Source: Rhipicephalus microplus
Taxonomy: Eukaryota; Arthropoda; Arachnida; Ixodida; Ixodidae
Direction: 5' to 3'
Assembly (NCBI RefSeq): GCF_043290135.1
Contig: NC_134710.1
Span: 458,963,376 to 459,027,375, forward strand
DNA: 64,000 bases
The notes beneath the pieces were generated by a model. It was not told the origin of the DNA. It did no database searches and was given only the letters and a program-made list of their open reading frames with translations. The stretch's first letter is position 1; each line of letters begins with the position of its first letter. Below, piece by piece: positions 1 through 12,243 of this stretch. The translations under genes were made by a program, and so were the position numbers.

Positions 1-1644
1 GGAGAACCAATACACGCTGACCAGTGCGCTTCTGCTTTAAATGACCACTTTACGTCTGTGCTTTCCTCTGCCAACACCACTGATACCGTAACACTGCCCG
101 AATCTGCAGCTGTAGCGATGCCAGAAATTGAAATTACCCCAGAAGGAATATTCCTACTCATTAACAATCTTAAAGTTTCATCCTCGGCGGGCTGCGACAG
201 TATTAACAGTAAATTACTAAAAAATACCGTTTCTGTCTCAAGCCAAATACTTTGCCTAATCTTCACACAATCATTACAAACAGGAAACGTCCCAGACGAT
301 TGGAAGAAAGCTCAGGTTATTCCCATCTTTAAATCAGGCAACCGCGCAATCCCAGCTAACTACCGACCTATTTCCTTAACCAGCATCCCATCTAAAATGC
401 TCGAACATATTATAGCTTCAAACCTAATGACATATCTGGAATCCATCAAATTTTTCTTCGATCACCAACATGGTTTCCGGAAACAACTATCATGCGAAAC
501 ACAACTGGCCGAATTCACACATGATATTCTTCACTTCATGGATGAAAATCTTCAAACTGACGCCATATTTTTAGATTTCTCTAAAGCATTCGACCGTGTT
601 CCTCATAACCTCTTACTCTCTAAACTATGCAACCTTGGAATCCCTCCCAACATAATTTTCTGGATAGAAAATTTTCTAAAAAACCGTAAGCAGTTCACCA
701 GCGCTAATGACCACGACTCACCTCTTTCCGACGTAACGTCCGGCGTCCCCCAAGGTGCCTGTCTCTCCCCGCTCCTTTTTCTAATATACATAAATGACTT
801 ACCCACCAATGTGCTAACCAAATTAAGACTTTTTGCCGATGACTGCGTTTTATACTCTCCAATCTGTACACCAGACGACAGCATTAAACTTCAACATGAT
901 TTAAATTTAATTGTAACTTGGTGTGATAAGTCACTAATGCCGTTAAACCTAACTAAGTGTAAAATTATGTCATTCACCCGCAAAAAGAGCCCAGAAAAAT
1001 TTACCTATAGCATAAAGTCTGTTCCCATTAGCCCTACCCTATCATACAAATACCTCGGAGTGCATCTGTCATCGTCGCTATCCTGGTCAACCCATATTCA
1101 AATAATCTGTTCAGAAGCTTCACGCACTCTCGGATACCTGCGCCGCAACCTAAAATTAGCCTCACCAGACATTAAAAAATTAGCTTATGAAACGTACGTC
1201 CGACCGAAACTAGAATATGCTTGCTCAATTTGGCAACCCTCACAAACATATCTAACTAACGATTTAGAAAGGATTCAGAACCGCGCTGCCCGTTTTATTT
1301 ACTCCCAATACTCTAACGATATCAGCGTTACTGCACTAAAAGAATCATTGAAACTGCCGTCCCTCGAATCTCGTCGTATCATTTCTCGATTGTGTCTGAT
1401 GCATGCTTTCTATTATCACCCTCAATCACGGCACGTCCTCCTTCAACCATCACACAGAACTTCATCCCGCATAAACCACAGTCACCCTATCGCACCAATA
1501 AATGGACACACTTCTGCAATGATTACTTCCTTCTTTCCCAATGGGATAACACTGTGGAATAAACTACCTGATAATATAGTCACGTGTAATAACCGCCAAA
1601 TTTTCCGCAGTAAGCTAAAATGTCACATGTCGCAATCTAACTAA
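1..1644 (+). CDS. Reverse transcriptase domain of a LINE ORF2, N-terminus outside window
   Basis: This is the RT part of a LINE ORF2 protein, which copies the element RNA at the nicked target in the nucleus. The frame is open at base 1, so an internal GTG or ATG near base 58 is not the true start. Readable RT blocks in order are a YRPISLTSIPSKMLE block (362-406), FLDFSKAFDRVPHNLL (~570-615), GVPQGACLSPLLFLIYINDL (~742-801) and the catalytic FADD (832-843). A thumb region and a C-terminal FFPNGITLWNKLP motif follow (~1531-1570). There is no RNase H domain before the stop, as expected for CR1 and many Jockey elements. No stop or frameshift was seen over about 548 codons, which makes this the least damaged element ORF in the window. 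Activity cannot be judged without the 5' part. Confidence 0.9.
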   Translation, partial: GEPIHADQCASALNDHFTSVLSSANTTDTVTLPESAAVAMPEIEITPEGIFLLINNLKVSSSAGCDSINSKLLKNTVSVSSQILCLIFTQSLQTGNVPDDWKKAQVIPIFKSGNRAIPANYRPISLTSIPSKMLEHIIASNLMTYLESIKFFFDHQHGFRKQLSCETQLAEFTHDILHFMDENLQTDAIFLDFSKAFDRVPHNLLLSKLCNLGIPPNIIFWIENFLKNRKQFTSANDHDSPLSDVTSGVPQGACLSPLLFLIYINDLPTNVLTKLRLFADDCVLYSPICTPDDSIKLQHDLNLIVTWCDKSLMPLNLTKCKIMSFTRKKSPEKFTYSIKSVPISPTLSYKYLGVHLSSSLSWSTHIQIICSEASRTLGYLRRNLKLASPDIKKLAYETYVRPKLEYACSIWQPSQTYLTNDLERIQNRAARFIYSQYSNDISVTALKESLKLPSLESRRIISRLCLMHAFYYHPQSRHVLLQPSHRTSSRINHSHPIAPINGHTSAMITSFFPNGITLWNKLPDNIVTCNNRQIFRSKLKCHMSQSN

Positions 1645-1931
1645 ATGTGCTGTTTTCCCTGCCAATGTTTAAATACTTTTTTTTAACTAATGTATAAACT
1701 GTCGTCACTTTTCTCTGGAAGCTTACCTTTGTACCATTACTTTTTTATTTGCATTTGGTAATATTGGCGTTTTACTTTGCATATTGTACCTTTTTTTTTT
1801 CATTGTTCTTTGAATGTTTACGTTTTGGAACCCTTCGAGTTTTGTTGAGTTGTTCGACATACCTTGTACGCCGCCCCCCCTTATGTAATGCCTCCGGGCC
1901 TTTAAGGTGGAATAAATGAAAAAAAAAAAAA
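1..1931 (+). mobile_element. Jockey/CR1-type LINE, 3' part (cut by window edge)
   Basis: The 3' portion of a non-LTR retrotransposon. An RT frame is open from base 1 and stops at 1644. It is followed by a ~270-bp AT-rich 3' UTR with an AATAAA at 1911-1916 and an A run at 1919-1931. The poly(A) 3' end and the RT C-terminus ending in an FFPNGITLWNKLPDNI-type motif fit the Jockey/CR1 assemblage. The 5' part (endonuclease and any ORF1) lies outside the window, so truncation and target duplication cannot be judged. Confidence 0.9.
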
Positions 1932-4479
1932 CTCTGAGGAAAGTAGCATGGTCCCTCTACTCTTGCAGTACCCCCTCAAATTCTGTGAGTGTAGCAATGA
2001 GAATCCTTCCAACGACTGACGTTCCTCGGGGCCGTTTCATAAGTTGAAACCCAAGACGTGGGAATTGAAAAGACCTGCAGAGACATCCCAGCCTCAGTCG
2101 TCTTCTTTTTCATTTGTAAAATTCAAGAGTCTCTGTACAGTATTCGGAAATGCAATAAATTTGCAATATTAGGCGTTTTTTACGAGAAACCGTCCTCGTG
2201 AAGACAACTTTTTTAGTTTGTGGTAAACAAAAATGCGAGAATTGTCGCCGGCTAAGAATATATGCCTAATAGGACAACAAAGCTCCAAGCTCCACTCCCA
2301 GGAAGTTTTGCTGCATGCCTCTAAGATTTCAGGGGCTTTGTGGAAAAGTTTATTGGCACTCGGTCTGTGCCATCGTGCTACTGCAGCATATTCAATTGCA
2401 AGGTCGAGACGCTAACCAAAGCCAAGGTGGCACGTCCGGTTGGAAATGAATCATTCCCATAATCGCCAACCTCTTTTGGTTTCCATGAAAGAGTATTTGG
2501 GCTCTCAGTAGCTGTAAGACACAGGGTGTTTTTGTGACTGTATAATCTAGTGAGACGGTTGTTTTTTGCCCAAGCACTCCCGGTTGAGCATTTTTATCCG
2601 CTTGTGAGAATATTCAGCACGCGTTTTTAAATAAAGCTGGTAAAAGATCGACCATTGTGGTTCAAGTTAACAGTTATCCCGAAAATACATAATAAAGTAA
2701 CAAACGTGTACTCAGAGTAAAGGCCAATTATTTGTTAGGATGCACAATTAGATTTATTTGAATGGGTTTATAAAAAAAGTACAAAGTATTCATTTGAGCA
2801 ACTGGTAGTCTTCAGGATCTCGCAGAAAAGATCTGGAGTATGTGCTCCTCTCTACATGGCTTCCGAGATTAACTTCGGCAGAGCAACGAGACAAATTTCA
2901 TGACAGGAATACACCAGATAACACGAACGCCAATGTTGAAGGATGACCACAGTACAATTATCAAGGACTCAGGTGGCTTCTATTTTTTTATTCATGGCCC
3001 AGAATGCTGGTGCCAGTTGTAAATTTAGCGCCAAAGATATTTTGAGGAATGTGCGAGAATTTATGTGCACCTAAAGCTCAGTGAAGTGCTAAAACGACGC
3101 TGAAAGGTGCAAATTTTTGAGTGTCAGGAACTTTCTCACCATTCGGAACTAGGATGTAGACGAGAAAGTTAAAAGCGTCAGTAACTCGCCTAACGTTTGG
3201 AACGAACTTGAAAACAGGAAATCCTTTACTGCTCCTTATAACGTGTTCGTGACAGTGTTGGCGGTGGCGTCATGCCTTGGAGTGAAATCGGACAGTCAAT
3301 AAAATCAGTAGCGTCGGTTCTGAAAAAGAACTGATGGTGCTTTAAGACCTGGCCGTGCTCATCGAGTCGTTGGAAGACAAGGCAAGGGTGATGTTTCTCT
3401 GGGTGCCTTGGATTGAGAACGTTGTTAAAGTAAACGAATACAAGCTGGAGTCCACGCGTATTATTGTATATGATTCTTTCAAAGGGTTTCTTCAAGCCGT
3501 ATTTCCTTCGGAACACCTCTGTCGTAGGACAGATGTAGTATCATTTGATGTCGTTGGATGGTCACTTGGTCTTACGGAACTTCGGTCTTAGGCTGTGACG
3601 AGATTGATTTTGCTTCAGTTACGGCGAGACAAAAGCTCAAAGTTATTTGTGTGTGGACGACGGCATGTATTTGCAGTAGTGACAAGATTCACAACACTAT
3701 AATGACAATAAGGCCGTGAGTCGCCATTGACCTACTTCGGAACAAGATGCATGGCTTAAACCTTAGCTGCTGAAGTAGGCTCAATAATTTTGAGCTAGCA
3801 CATGTCTCCCGGCTCAGCCAGGCCACTTCCCCTTCCGAGAAGACAACAGCCGTCGGTTTTTAGACCTAAACTTCAGTAGGCATAAGAGGCATGTGACGCC
3901 AGCTAATGTTCAGACAGGTGACAACAAGAGCGGACCCCTCACACTAGTCATGCTGCAGAACCAGCAACGAGCAGTGGAGCAGTGAGCCAGAGCTCATGGG
4001 TTACATGAGCCTGAGCACAGGTGTGCGCACGATGGTTGCTGCCTCCACCCCGTAGTCATCCTAAGAGGCCGTAACGTCAGCCCCTGCTCTATGGTTGTAC
4101 AAAGTTGGAAGGGCCTCGTCAGTGTTTTAAGGACAGTATTAGAGCTGGCTTATGGCTACAGGCCGGATTTATTGGCATTATAAAAATGGGCTTTAGGCGC
4201 CAAATGGGCAGGTAAAACACCGTTTTAAGCCTTCACAATTGTGAATATAGGCGCACTATGTTCGAGGAAATTGAAATAACTCCTGCCACCAACATGTGTG
4301 GCCTGTATTTACGACAGGAATCAAAAAAATTGGACGTTTATGATTGGACAAAGACGCCAATGGTTGAACAATGCCATCAATTTTTCGTAATGTTTCCGGA
4401 ACGCGGACTGTTACTCTTGTGTCTTGCATGGAGAGCCAAGTGCCCATCGTATAGAACCAGCACACTCCCAGGTCGCTTC
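1932..4479. other. No gene recognised
   Basis: AT-rich sequence with only short chance ORFs on both strands. I found no motif, tandem repeat or element end here that I can support. Confidence 0.6.
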
Positions 4480-4700
4480 CTTGTTCAACATGGTGAACCA
4501 GTGGCTATGGTGCTCGGCTGCCACCCCGAGGTTACCGAGTTTTATCCCGGCGGTGGTAGTTAGGATTAAGTGGTGGCGAAATGATGAAAGCCTGTCTACT
4601 ATGCAATGTCTGTGCACGTTAGAAAACACCAAATGGTCTAAATTTTCAGTCCTCTTCTACGGCGTCTCTCATCTTGCAGTCATTGTTTTCGGACGGATAT
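4480..4700 (+). repeat. Strongly diverged Ruka-like tRNA-derived SINE
   Basis: Two blocks align in order with the SINE at 12244-12488. A tRNA-like head (GTGGCTATGGTGCTCGGCTGC, ~4501-4521) is followed by a body with GTGCACGTTAGA, CACCAAATGGTCTAAATTT and CTACGGCGTCTCTCAT (~4612-4675). The 3' end and tail are degraded and no target duplication is visible, so this is an old copy. Confidence 0.65.
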
Positions 4701-4974
4701 CCTCAAGTAATATTTTAATATGGGTCTCTTTTCGTCGTGCGCGAGCAGATAGCCAGAACGTCCAATGCCTAGAGGGAAGGCAGCCCTCGTATTAGCTGGG
4801 TCTAATCATATAGGGCCTATTTATTTACCCTCGGTGAGCACGTTAGGGACCCCTAACCATGTTTTAGCATTTTGAGCTGGCAAGTAGTGATGCAACTGGG
4901 TGCTCCCGCTCACCTCTGACAAGATTTTCAACGCTACGAATCTCGGAGAGACATGAAATTTTGAACTGAACGCC

Positions 4975-5065
4975 GCTGTTAGTTGCGCATCCACTCACCC
5001 CAAGATGTATTTGATATTTGGGTCTCAACGTACCTAAACCACCATATGATTATGAAAGACGAGCC
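4975..5065 (-). repeat. Ruka-like SINE 3' fragment, diverged
   Basis: The segment around TCTCAACGTACCTAAACC and ACCATATGATTATGAAAGAC (~5023-5061) is the reverse complement of the SINE 3' body, with several substitutions. Only the 3' third is recognisable. Confidence 0.55.
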
Positions 5066-5996
5066 CGAAGATGAAGGGGTTGTCGTACAACAGGTAATGG
5101 TTCTGCTTTTACGTAACTTATTCTCACAGAAGTTGGTGGGGTGACGTCGTTCAGCGACACTCTTCATCACACTCTGGTAACACGATGGGTATATCTAGAA
5201 AACCAGACGAAAAGTGCTTCGTTTCGTAGCTACACCCAGCAATTTAAGCAGAAACTTATTGACAGCATAGCAGGCAGGTGACATTTGCAGAATTATTCAA
5301 GGTAACACGTAATTTATGTAATCTGTTGCTCAGCAGATGGATGAAAGCTTAGAAAACAGAAATACACAAAAAAATTTTGAAAGCATTTTGTGTTCTTTTT
5401 TATTTGAAATTGCAAGGAGAGCCTAATCATTGTTTGGCTTTTGTTGGCAAGATGGTTCCCGCGTCATGCCAACGCAAGCCCTGACCACGATTGACGTGCT
5501 TTTGATGCATTGTCTCTGAGAACACTTATAGTGGTTGGACGCGGTGCATCATACTGAGGATGCCCCGCGATGCACCGATGCACTGTGGAATCCGTCCCAA
5601 AGAAACAGCCAATACATAACCGAGAATGCCGGAATGACACAACAATAATGCGTACGAGAAGAAGCTGGCTCTGGCTCACCATACGCAAGTGACCTTGCGT
5701 ATGAATGTTATGTTGATGCGTATGCGTCGTGTGCTCCTCTGGGTCCGATACCGAAGACGGCACGAAAAGAACTGGCCTTGCGACGGCTACTCGGAACGTG
5801 TGGTAAGGGTTTTCATCTTGCCGCATCGCATCATCTGTTTCTGGCTTGTGGCACACCACCCTGTGTTTTGAACGCAACAACTTCTATTTTTTACTACAAT
5901 TTGTGTGACCTATGTGACCTGGGAAGGGGCAGCTTCGGTAAAAGGCGCATGCACGTAACATTTTGTTTCTTTCTTTTTAACACTCTCCTACCGCCC
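5066..5996. other. No gene recognised; one small perfect inverted repeat
   Basis: A minus-strand frame of 138 codons covers 5464-5880 but shows no domain I know and no codon or splice context. A perfect 10-bp inverted repeat with a 4-base spacer lies at 5680-5703 (CATACGCAAG / CTTGCGTATG). Confidence 0.45.
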
Positions 5997-6004
5997 GATG
6001 TGCT

Positions 6005-6048
6005 CGTCTCGTTTTGGGACGTTAAGCCCCACATATCAATCAATCAAT
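6005..6048 (+). repeat. Ruka-like SINE, short 3' remnant with target duplication
   Basis: GTTTTGGGACGTTAAGCCCC followed by ACATATCAATCAATCAAT is the SINE 3' end and TCAA tail. The 8-bp direct repeat GATGTGCT flanks it (5997-6004 and 6049-6056). It therefore looks like a severely 5'-truncated retroposition event, not a later deletion product. Confidence 0.75.
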
Positions 6049-6056
6049 GATGTGCT

Positions 6057-8870
6057 TTTCCTCGTTTCTCTCTATATTCTTGTCTTCAGTTCGTTTCATA
6101 GCACTGCCTGTCTAGGGCTGCAGAAATGCCTTTTGCTATCAACCTTCGCCTCTGCTAACCACTAATGCTGTGACAGTGCTTCAGCGTGTGGTTGCTACCA
6201 CGTCCGTTTTGACTGCTGGTAGCGGTTGTTTTTTGGAAGTCAGTGGAAGTAGGGGCCTTGATCGAACCTCAGTGTGATCGGAAAGGTCAATGTTTTTCTG
6301 TGACTTAATAATGGTCTCAAACCACCACCGAAAACAAATTTTGAGCTTAAATAGCATTCATGGAGACGCCCATTTGCAAAACAGGCTTTTCTAGGCTTTG
6401 ATGCACTTTGATGCATGAAAACCACAACTAGGCATTTATAGGCACTATAAAACCTATTCATGCTCATACGTCAAAATTACACGTTAGAGACGGAACGAGC
6501 AAAATAGGCATTTACGTAAAATCTTGTCTCTGCCAATGACCACTGAAGTGCTTGAGGATGATAGCAGCTGAAGGCCACTGAACTGATAATTCCTATTGAA
6601 ATGACGTAGATTATATATTGGTGTCTTCACGGCGCCACAGTCTGCTCATTCTCTATTAGAAGCTATATTACTCAGTGAGTAGCTGTCACGGCTGCATTCT
6701 CTTTTTTTAAGGGGGGGGGGGGGCTTTCTGCGTAGCGTTACGAGGTGGATCGATGCGTCTCTGTAATAGAGTACTTGTATACACGCCATGGGCTTACCAG
6801 GCACGTTCACTACACGCGATATCAAACGTCGCTATTCACAGACCAATGGATTCTTTATATAGCACCACTCAAAGATTTTGCTTTCGCCACAAACATCGTA
6901 GCGTGAACGTTTCACCTGATCGCAAAAGCCACGCACTTGTGCTGCCTGAATGCCATCTAGCTTTTGCATGCGCAAACAGGGGGGGGGGGGCGCTTGACTA
7001 ATCAGGTGTGTTTTGCCTTATTGTAGAGGAATGACCATTTTAGTTAGTCTCTAAATGCATCGGACTTGCAGCTATCATAACCTGAACGCACCGGGGAGGA
7101 GGAGCACGAGGCACTGTGAGTCACAGACGCGATATGACAATGCGGTATGGTGATCTTATTGCTGAGCGCTTGCTTTTCGCCGCTTTCATACTCCGCTATG
7201 AAAGGACTAGCATGCCTTGCACTATTGTCGTTGTTACCAGTTTTTACGACACGCGAAGACAACTTACTTGGTAGGGTCTGGGTTTAGGCACCACGCTTTT
7301 TTTTGCTTAAAACAACTTTTGTCCTAGGGTCTGCGAATTTCTACTGTCGTGCCCATGACATGAGCGCCTCCGAAACATACATGTTTTGGGCACCCGGTAA
7401 GCAAAAAGATTGATTGAAAAAATAATTTTTTCCGCAATGATTGAAATTTGTGGCCTTTTCTGAACCACAATCAGTTCTTTGTGTCAGTGGTTTTTTCGCT
7501 ACAAATTACATATTTCAAAACTACTGCAGTGGCCTGCCGTGTCCCAATTATTACGTAGCAAGGAATTTCTTGTACTTCCAGCATGATAACCATATAGAGA
7601 GAAGACATATTGCAAGCGAAAGCGCATATATTTGGCAAATTCCAAAACAAATTTGCCCCGAGCTGTGGAAACGAGATAAAACAGAGGCTTCAAGCATTGA
7701 GATAACGTAAAACGCAATATGCTAAAGCAGAATTATAAGTGTGTGAGGGAGGGCTATTCGTTACCACGACATCTAATAGTTATGAGCGAGTGATAAGTAC
7801 GTACCCGAAGTGTAAAAACTTTTGAATATTAGCGTAACAATTTACACTCCTAAATCTGCTTGAGTTGACACAGGAATGGCTTATGATGACAATTGCAGTA
7901 AACTCATTACTCTATCTATTATGGTGTGTGAAAAAATACATAAACTTCGCCTAAAAGACATGCCGCGCACAGGGCTTAGCCTGCTTCCTTAAAAGAACAA
8001 GGTCATCTAATATTGTCTACTCAGGTCAAAAGTGCGTAGGCTGGGCACTGTGCGAAATTCCAAATGAGTTCAGCACATTAACGTGGACTATATTTTCATC
8101 ATTAAGACTGAGTAAAGAATCAAGTGTGCATCTTTTCACTGTTTGGTGTTCGAGGGAAACGTTTTTTGGAGTGCACTGACAAACGGCTATTCAACGAGTT
8201 CTTTGAGATTTGAGTTTTTCTATAAAGGCGTTTAGTCACGAGTTCTGGATGAGCTAGTTCCGTGTATTTGCCTTGACATCCTCAATAACAGATGCGGTGA
8301 GGTGTTCTGTATGAGCGAATGGTTCACAATTTAACTGGGCTTTGTAATAGTCACACCAATTTTCGCCGTCCTTCAGGCAAATGGGCCGTGAGATAAATTG
8401 GTATCAATTGATGCCATGTAAAAGTGTGTGCTCGAGACAGTTTTTTGCATGTACTTTTAGCTGGCTCTATTTCTTTTAATGGCCAGACAATAAATGTTTC
8501 TGCGCTTACAAATGATGACACCATTAAGGTGTCACGAGCTAGATATAAAATTCTCGACAGAGCTTGATGCCTCTGCTTTCTGTTGTTTTCGCAGGTCTGG
8601 GTGTATTCTTTTCTGAGTGCACCCAATTTACTCTAGATTGAAAACACTAACTTCTGAATATGACTATGACACTTCAACGGAAAGGTGTCTCTCCATGTTA
8701 ATATTTGGGCATGGCTGGCCACTCTAAAATTTCAAAATATACCATTTTAGAGAAAAAAAACACTTGAATAAAGAAACAACTTATGAATTAGGAAAGACCG
8801 CACATTTCAAATAATAAAAAATGTTATTTGAGTATTTATGCTTACTTTGCCTCCGTAAAATGACAATACA
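6057..8870. other. No gene recognised; homopolymer tracts
   Basis: AT-rich DNA with short chance ORFs. G runs occur at 6711-6723 (13 G) and near 6980-6990. No repeat-family end or conserved domain was recognised. Confidence 0.55.
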
Positions 8871-9285
8871 ATGAGATGGTCAATGGACATTCTCGACACA
8901 GAAGGAACAGAGCTCCTTGCCGATACCTGCAGGGCCAAACTCGATACCTACGTCCCCCTCAACACGAAAGCCGCCCAGGTGCTGGAGGAGGAGAACCCAC
9001 AAATCAATTCACGATGCGAGCGCAGCTCGCATTGTGAATTGTGGTCGTTGGCAGCTCGTTTCTGCTAAAAGCAGTGATGTTAGAGCACCATGCGCAGGTC
9101 GCCACACTCACACATGTTTACGAGGGGCAAGGCAGCATATAGCACAACCCGCGTATCCAAGAGCCCAAGCTGGCTGGGGGCACATTACTTTCTGGATGAC
9201 CTTCTGACATATCTGGAGGAGAATAATACCCTGCCAGATTTTGATCTTGCACCAGATTTTGATCTTGCACTGATCTTGCACTAGA
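8871..9285. other. GC-richer segment with stem-loop and short tandem repeat; origin unknown
   Basis: The base composition rises relative to the flanks. A near-perfect inverted repeat lies at 9006-9040, with two 16-bp arms (one mismatch) and a 3-base loop. An 18-bp unit, CCAGATTTTGATCTTGCA, is repeated about 2.5 times at ~9235-9282. The plus-strand frame from 8871 reads through about 45 codons of plausible acidic/aliphatic protein before the hairpin, but I do not recognise it. It lies just downstream, in minus orientation, of the gypsy-1 pol end, so it may be gypsy-1 3' UTR or LTR. Confidence 0.35.
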
Positions 9286-9329
9286 AAGCGCTGCGATGGC
9301 GCCGCCGTGGGAGGTGCCATCATGGCGCT

Positions 9330-11664
9330 TTATAAGTCAATGACGAGCTAGCAGCGCAATATGGTTTCAGTCTATAAACGTCTACAGTGTCCGTCTGGGG
9401 TGGCGTGGTCGAGGAAACTGAGTCCAGGGGTGCGATCTCATAATTTATGTCGCTGATACACCCGAGTACTCCATAGGGGCCGTTGTAACGAAAGAGAAGC
9501 TTCTCCGGTAAGTCGACTTGGTGGCAGGGTGATCAAAGGAGTACCAGAGATCCCGTTGTGAAGTGGAAGCTTCTAGGTCGACTATCGTAACAATCTTTTT
9601 TGCTGTGCTTGTGGTAAAGATAGTCGGTCATGGGCGACTTGCCGAGCTTTGTGTGCTCGAACAATGACGTCGCTGGCGTATGCATGTGATAAAGGTATGG
9701 TCAAAAGGAGGAGGGTCTCAAATGATAACACTTTGATGCCAAACTAATAGCAAATAAAATGGTGAATAACCCGCTGTATCATGTCATGAAGAATTATAAG
9801 TAAAAGTGAAAAAAAGGAAGTGTACCATTCAAGTCTTGGGGATCGGACGAACCGTACATTTACAGCATCTGAGTAAGCGTTCGATTGAGCTCGGTCAATT
9901 CGTTTGTCTGGGGATGATAAGCTGTGGCAAGCTTGTGCTGAGTGAACCAGGTACGGAAAATGTCGTGGGCGAAACGTGAAAGGATGTACCTTCCTCGATG
10001 GGTAAGCAGCTGTCGATGGGCGCCATAATATAAACTGACGTCGTACAAAAGAAAGTCAGCCACGTCAAAAGCGCAACTCGTCTGCAAAGCTCGATTGATT
10101 GCAAAGCGTGCTTTAAACTCCGCGGCGACAGCAACTTATTTACAACCCGAGGTGGACGTAGGAAAACGGCTTAACAAGTCCAGTCCAACACAGAAGAATT
10201 GCTCCATGGGTATGTCGATGAAGTGTAAGTGGCCAGAGGGCAGTCCCGAGGGGCGCTTTTGTCTTTGGCAGTGGTCACATGAAGCGACGTAACGAACCAC
10301 AGTATGGTACATGCCGGACCAGAAAAAGCGACGTCGCACTCAATCATATGTACAAAAGACACCAAGGTGCCCGGCAGTTCGTACATCATAAAGTTGTTCC
10401 AGGACACTGTTGCGTAAATGACCGGGTAGCGCGAGAAGTAGTTCCGGGACATTGGCATTGAAGCTGCGATGGTGCAGAATGTTGTCATGCAGCTCCAACA
10501 GACAGACAGACGGGTCGTGTGATTGGGACGTTAGACGGTTGTTAATAGCCACTAACGATCTGCGCCGTCACTTTTCCTTCGCGATATCAAGCAAATCGCA
10601 TATTGACAGCACGCAGGGGTCCGAGTCAAGGTTTTGTAGTTTGTGTTATTCAACTGTATAACGTGACAAACAATCTGCGTCTGTGCGAAGTGGCCCGCAA
10701 TTGTAATATACATCAAACGAATATTCCTGAAGACGTAGTGCCAAGCGACCGAGACGCCCAGACGGGTACTTAAGTGATGGGAGCCAGCGCAGAGCGTCAT
10801 GGTTCTGACGACGGAAAACGTGTGGCCATATAGGTAAGGCCTGAATTTGCTCACAGCTTAAACTAGCGCTAGACATTCACGCTCATTGATGGAGAATTTG
10901 TGCTCGACGGACGAAAGAAGACGACTGGCGTAAGCAAATATTTGATTCTTACCGTGCTGTCGTTGACTGAGAACCACCCCAATTTTGTGGCCACTGGCAT
11001 CGGTCCGAGTTTCCGTATTCGAAGCAGGTTCGAAATCGGCCTGTATCAGTGGCATATTCAGATGATGGATAAGGGTAGAGAAAGGTTCAGCTTCCTCGGC
11101 ACCCCTCGTGAAGGAAGCGTCCTTTTTCAAAAAGATTTGTAAGAGGTAGGAGAATGTAAGCGACGTTGCGGATGAAGCGACGAAAATATGAACATAATTC
11201 TACAAAACTGTGGACCTCATTGGTTCAGCACGTCAGAGGGAATTCTGGCACTGCCCACACCTTATCGGAGTCAGGCTGTACGCCGGCAGCACTTTGAGGG
11301 TGACTGAGTATAGTGATTTCATGCGTCGAAAACAGCACTTTGCCTGATTCTGTGGAAGAGGGGCCCTGCGAATACATCCACAAAGGCAGACAGACGTGTG
11401 AGATGGCTGCCGAACGTAGGGAAATAGATGATCACATCGTCTTAATATCATAAACAGGTGGACCGCTTATATCCACGAAGCAGCGAGCCCATCATGCGTT
11501 CGAAAGTTTCCGGGTCATTGAAAAGTCCAAACGGCATAACCTTGAGTTGGTAGAAATCATTGGGCGTCACAAAGGCACTTTTTTTGTGGTTGACAGAAAC
11601 TTGCCAAAAACCAGACCCAACATCCATCGATGAAAAGTATTGTTCCCCATTGAGGTAATCTAGA
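9330..11664 (-). mobile_element. Ty3/gypsy retrotransposon gypsy-1, 3' half of pol (RT palm to integrase), decayed
   Basis: Read on the minus strand, the segment runs from the RT palm to the integrase C-terminus. RT begins at the YFSSMDVGSGFWQV block (~11645-11600). The YxDD catalytic site (11447-11436) has an in-frame stop (TAA, 11444-11442) in place of x. RT thumb and connection follow (~11400-11150), then RNase H with FTRGAEEAEPFSTLI and TDASGHKIGVVLSQRQ (~11120-10960). The HHCC zinc region has CDHCQRQKRPSGLP (~10340-10140). The integrase core has LLTHRGRYIL, where His replaces the expected second catalytic Asp, and AYHPQTNELTELNRTL (~10060-9865). The C-terminus ends near 9330. There are many frameshifts. 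The 5' remainder of the same element is at 35108-35880. Confidence 0.9.
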
Positions 11665-11687
11665 CTCAGGCAGAACAGAAGGTTGGC

Positions 11688-12060
11688 CCAATATTGGGGA
11701 TAGATCGGCGTTGCCTGGCCCATGAACGGCCCTGTTTTCACAACGTACCGCCAAGATTGGCTGTGCCAGCCAAATAGAACGGCGACGTTGGACCAGCGTT
11801 GACAACGTACCCCCAGTATTGGTTCTGACAGCCGAATAGAACGGCTTTGTTGGACCAGCATTAACAACATTCCGCCAATGATGGCTGTGTCAGTCTATTA
11901 GATTGGTTATATTGGGCCAGCTTTCAGAACTTTCCGCCCATATAGGTTGTGCCGGCCTATTAGAACGGACACATCGGGCCAGGTTGTACAAGTAGCAGCC
12001 AATATGGGCGGAGCCATATAATAAGACCGGAATTATTGGCCCGCCGTTTGAACGTTATTG
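11688..12060. repeat. Six-unit ~62-bp tandem array at left end of the 23.4-kb interval
   Basis: The units start at 11688, 11751, 11813, 11875, 11937 and 11999, with lengths 63, 62, 62, 62, 62 and 62. Each starts with a CCARTATTGG-like palindromic decamer and contains a recognisable GAACGG...TTGGACCAG segment and an AACGT/AACNTT end. Divergence between units is high but the spacing is very regular. A following CCGGCG at 12061 may begin a seventh, lost unit. Confidence 0.85.
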
Positions 12061-12243
12061 CCGGCGTCAGCTGAAAAGTCAACATCACGATGTCATGATA
12101 TTAGAATATGAGCCAATTTCTGCGTGTGCTGCTTTTTGGCGCTGTTCTGGCCCCATATCGCGCACCGATTTTTCAGGTGAGAGAGAGAGTAATATATGTG
12201 CCGGGCACAATATTAGAACTATCTTTTCGTCAATAAACAATGC

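Noticed and set aside
5464..5880. 138-codon minus-strand frame
   Set aside because: Its His-rich run and lack of any motif, splice context or conservation signal make a real gene unlikely.
11557..11870. Minus-strand frames running from RT sequence into the 62-bp repeats
   Set aside because: These frames cross the junction at 11664/11665. The part upstream is repeat array, not protein-coding.
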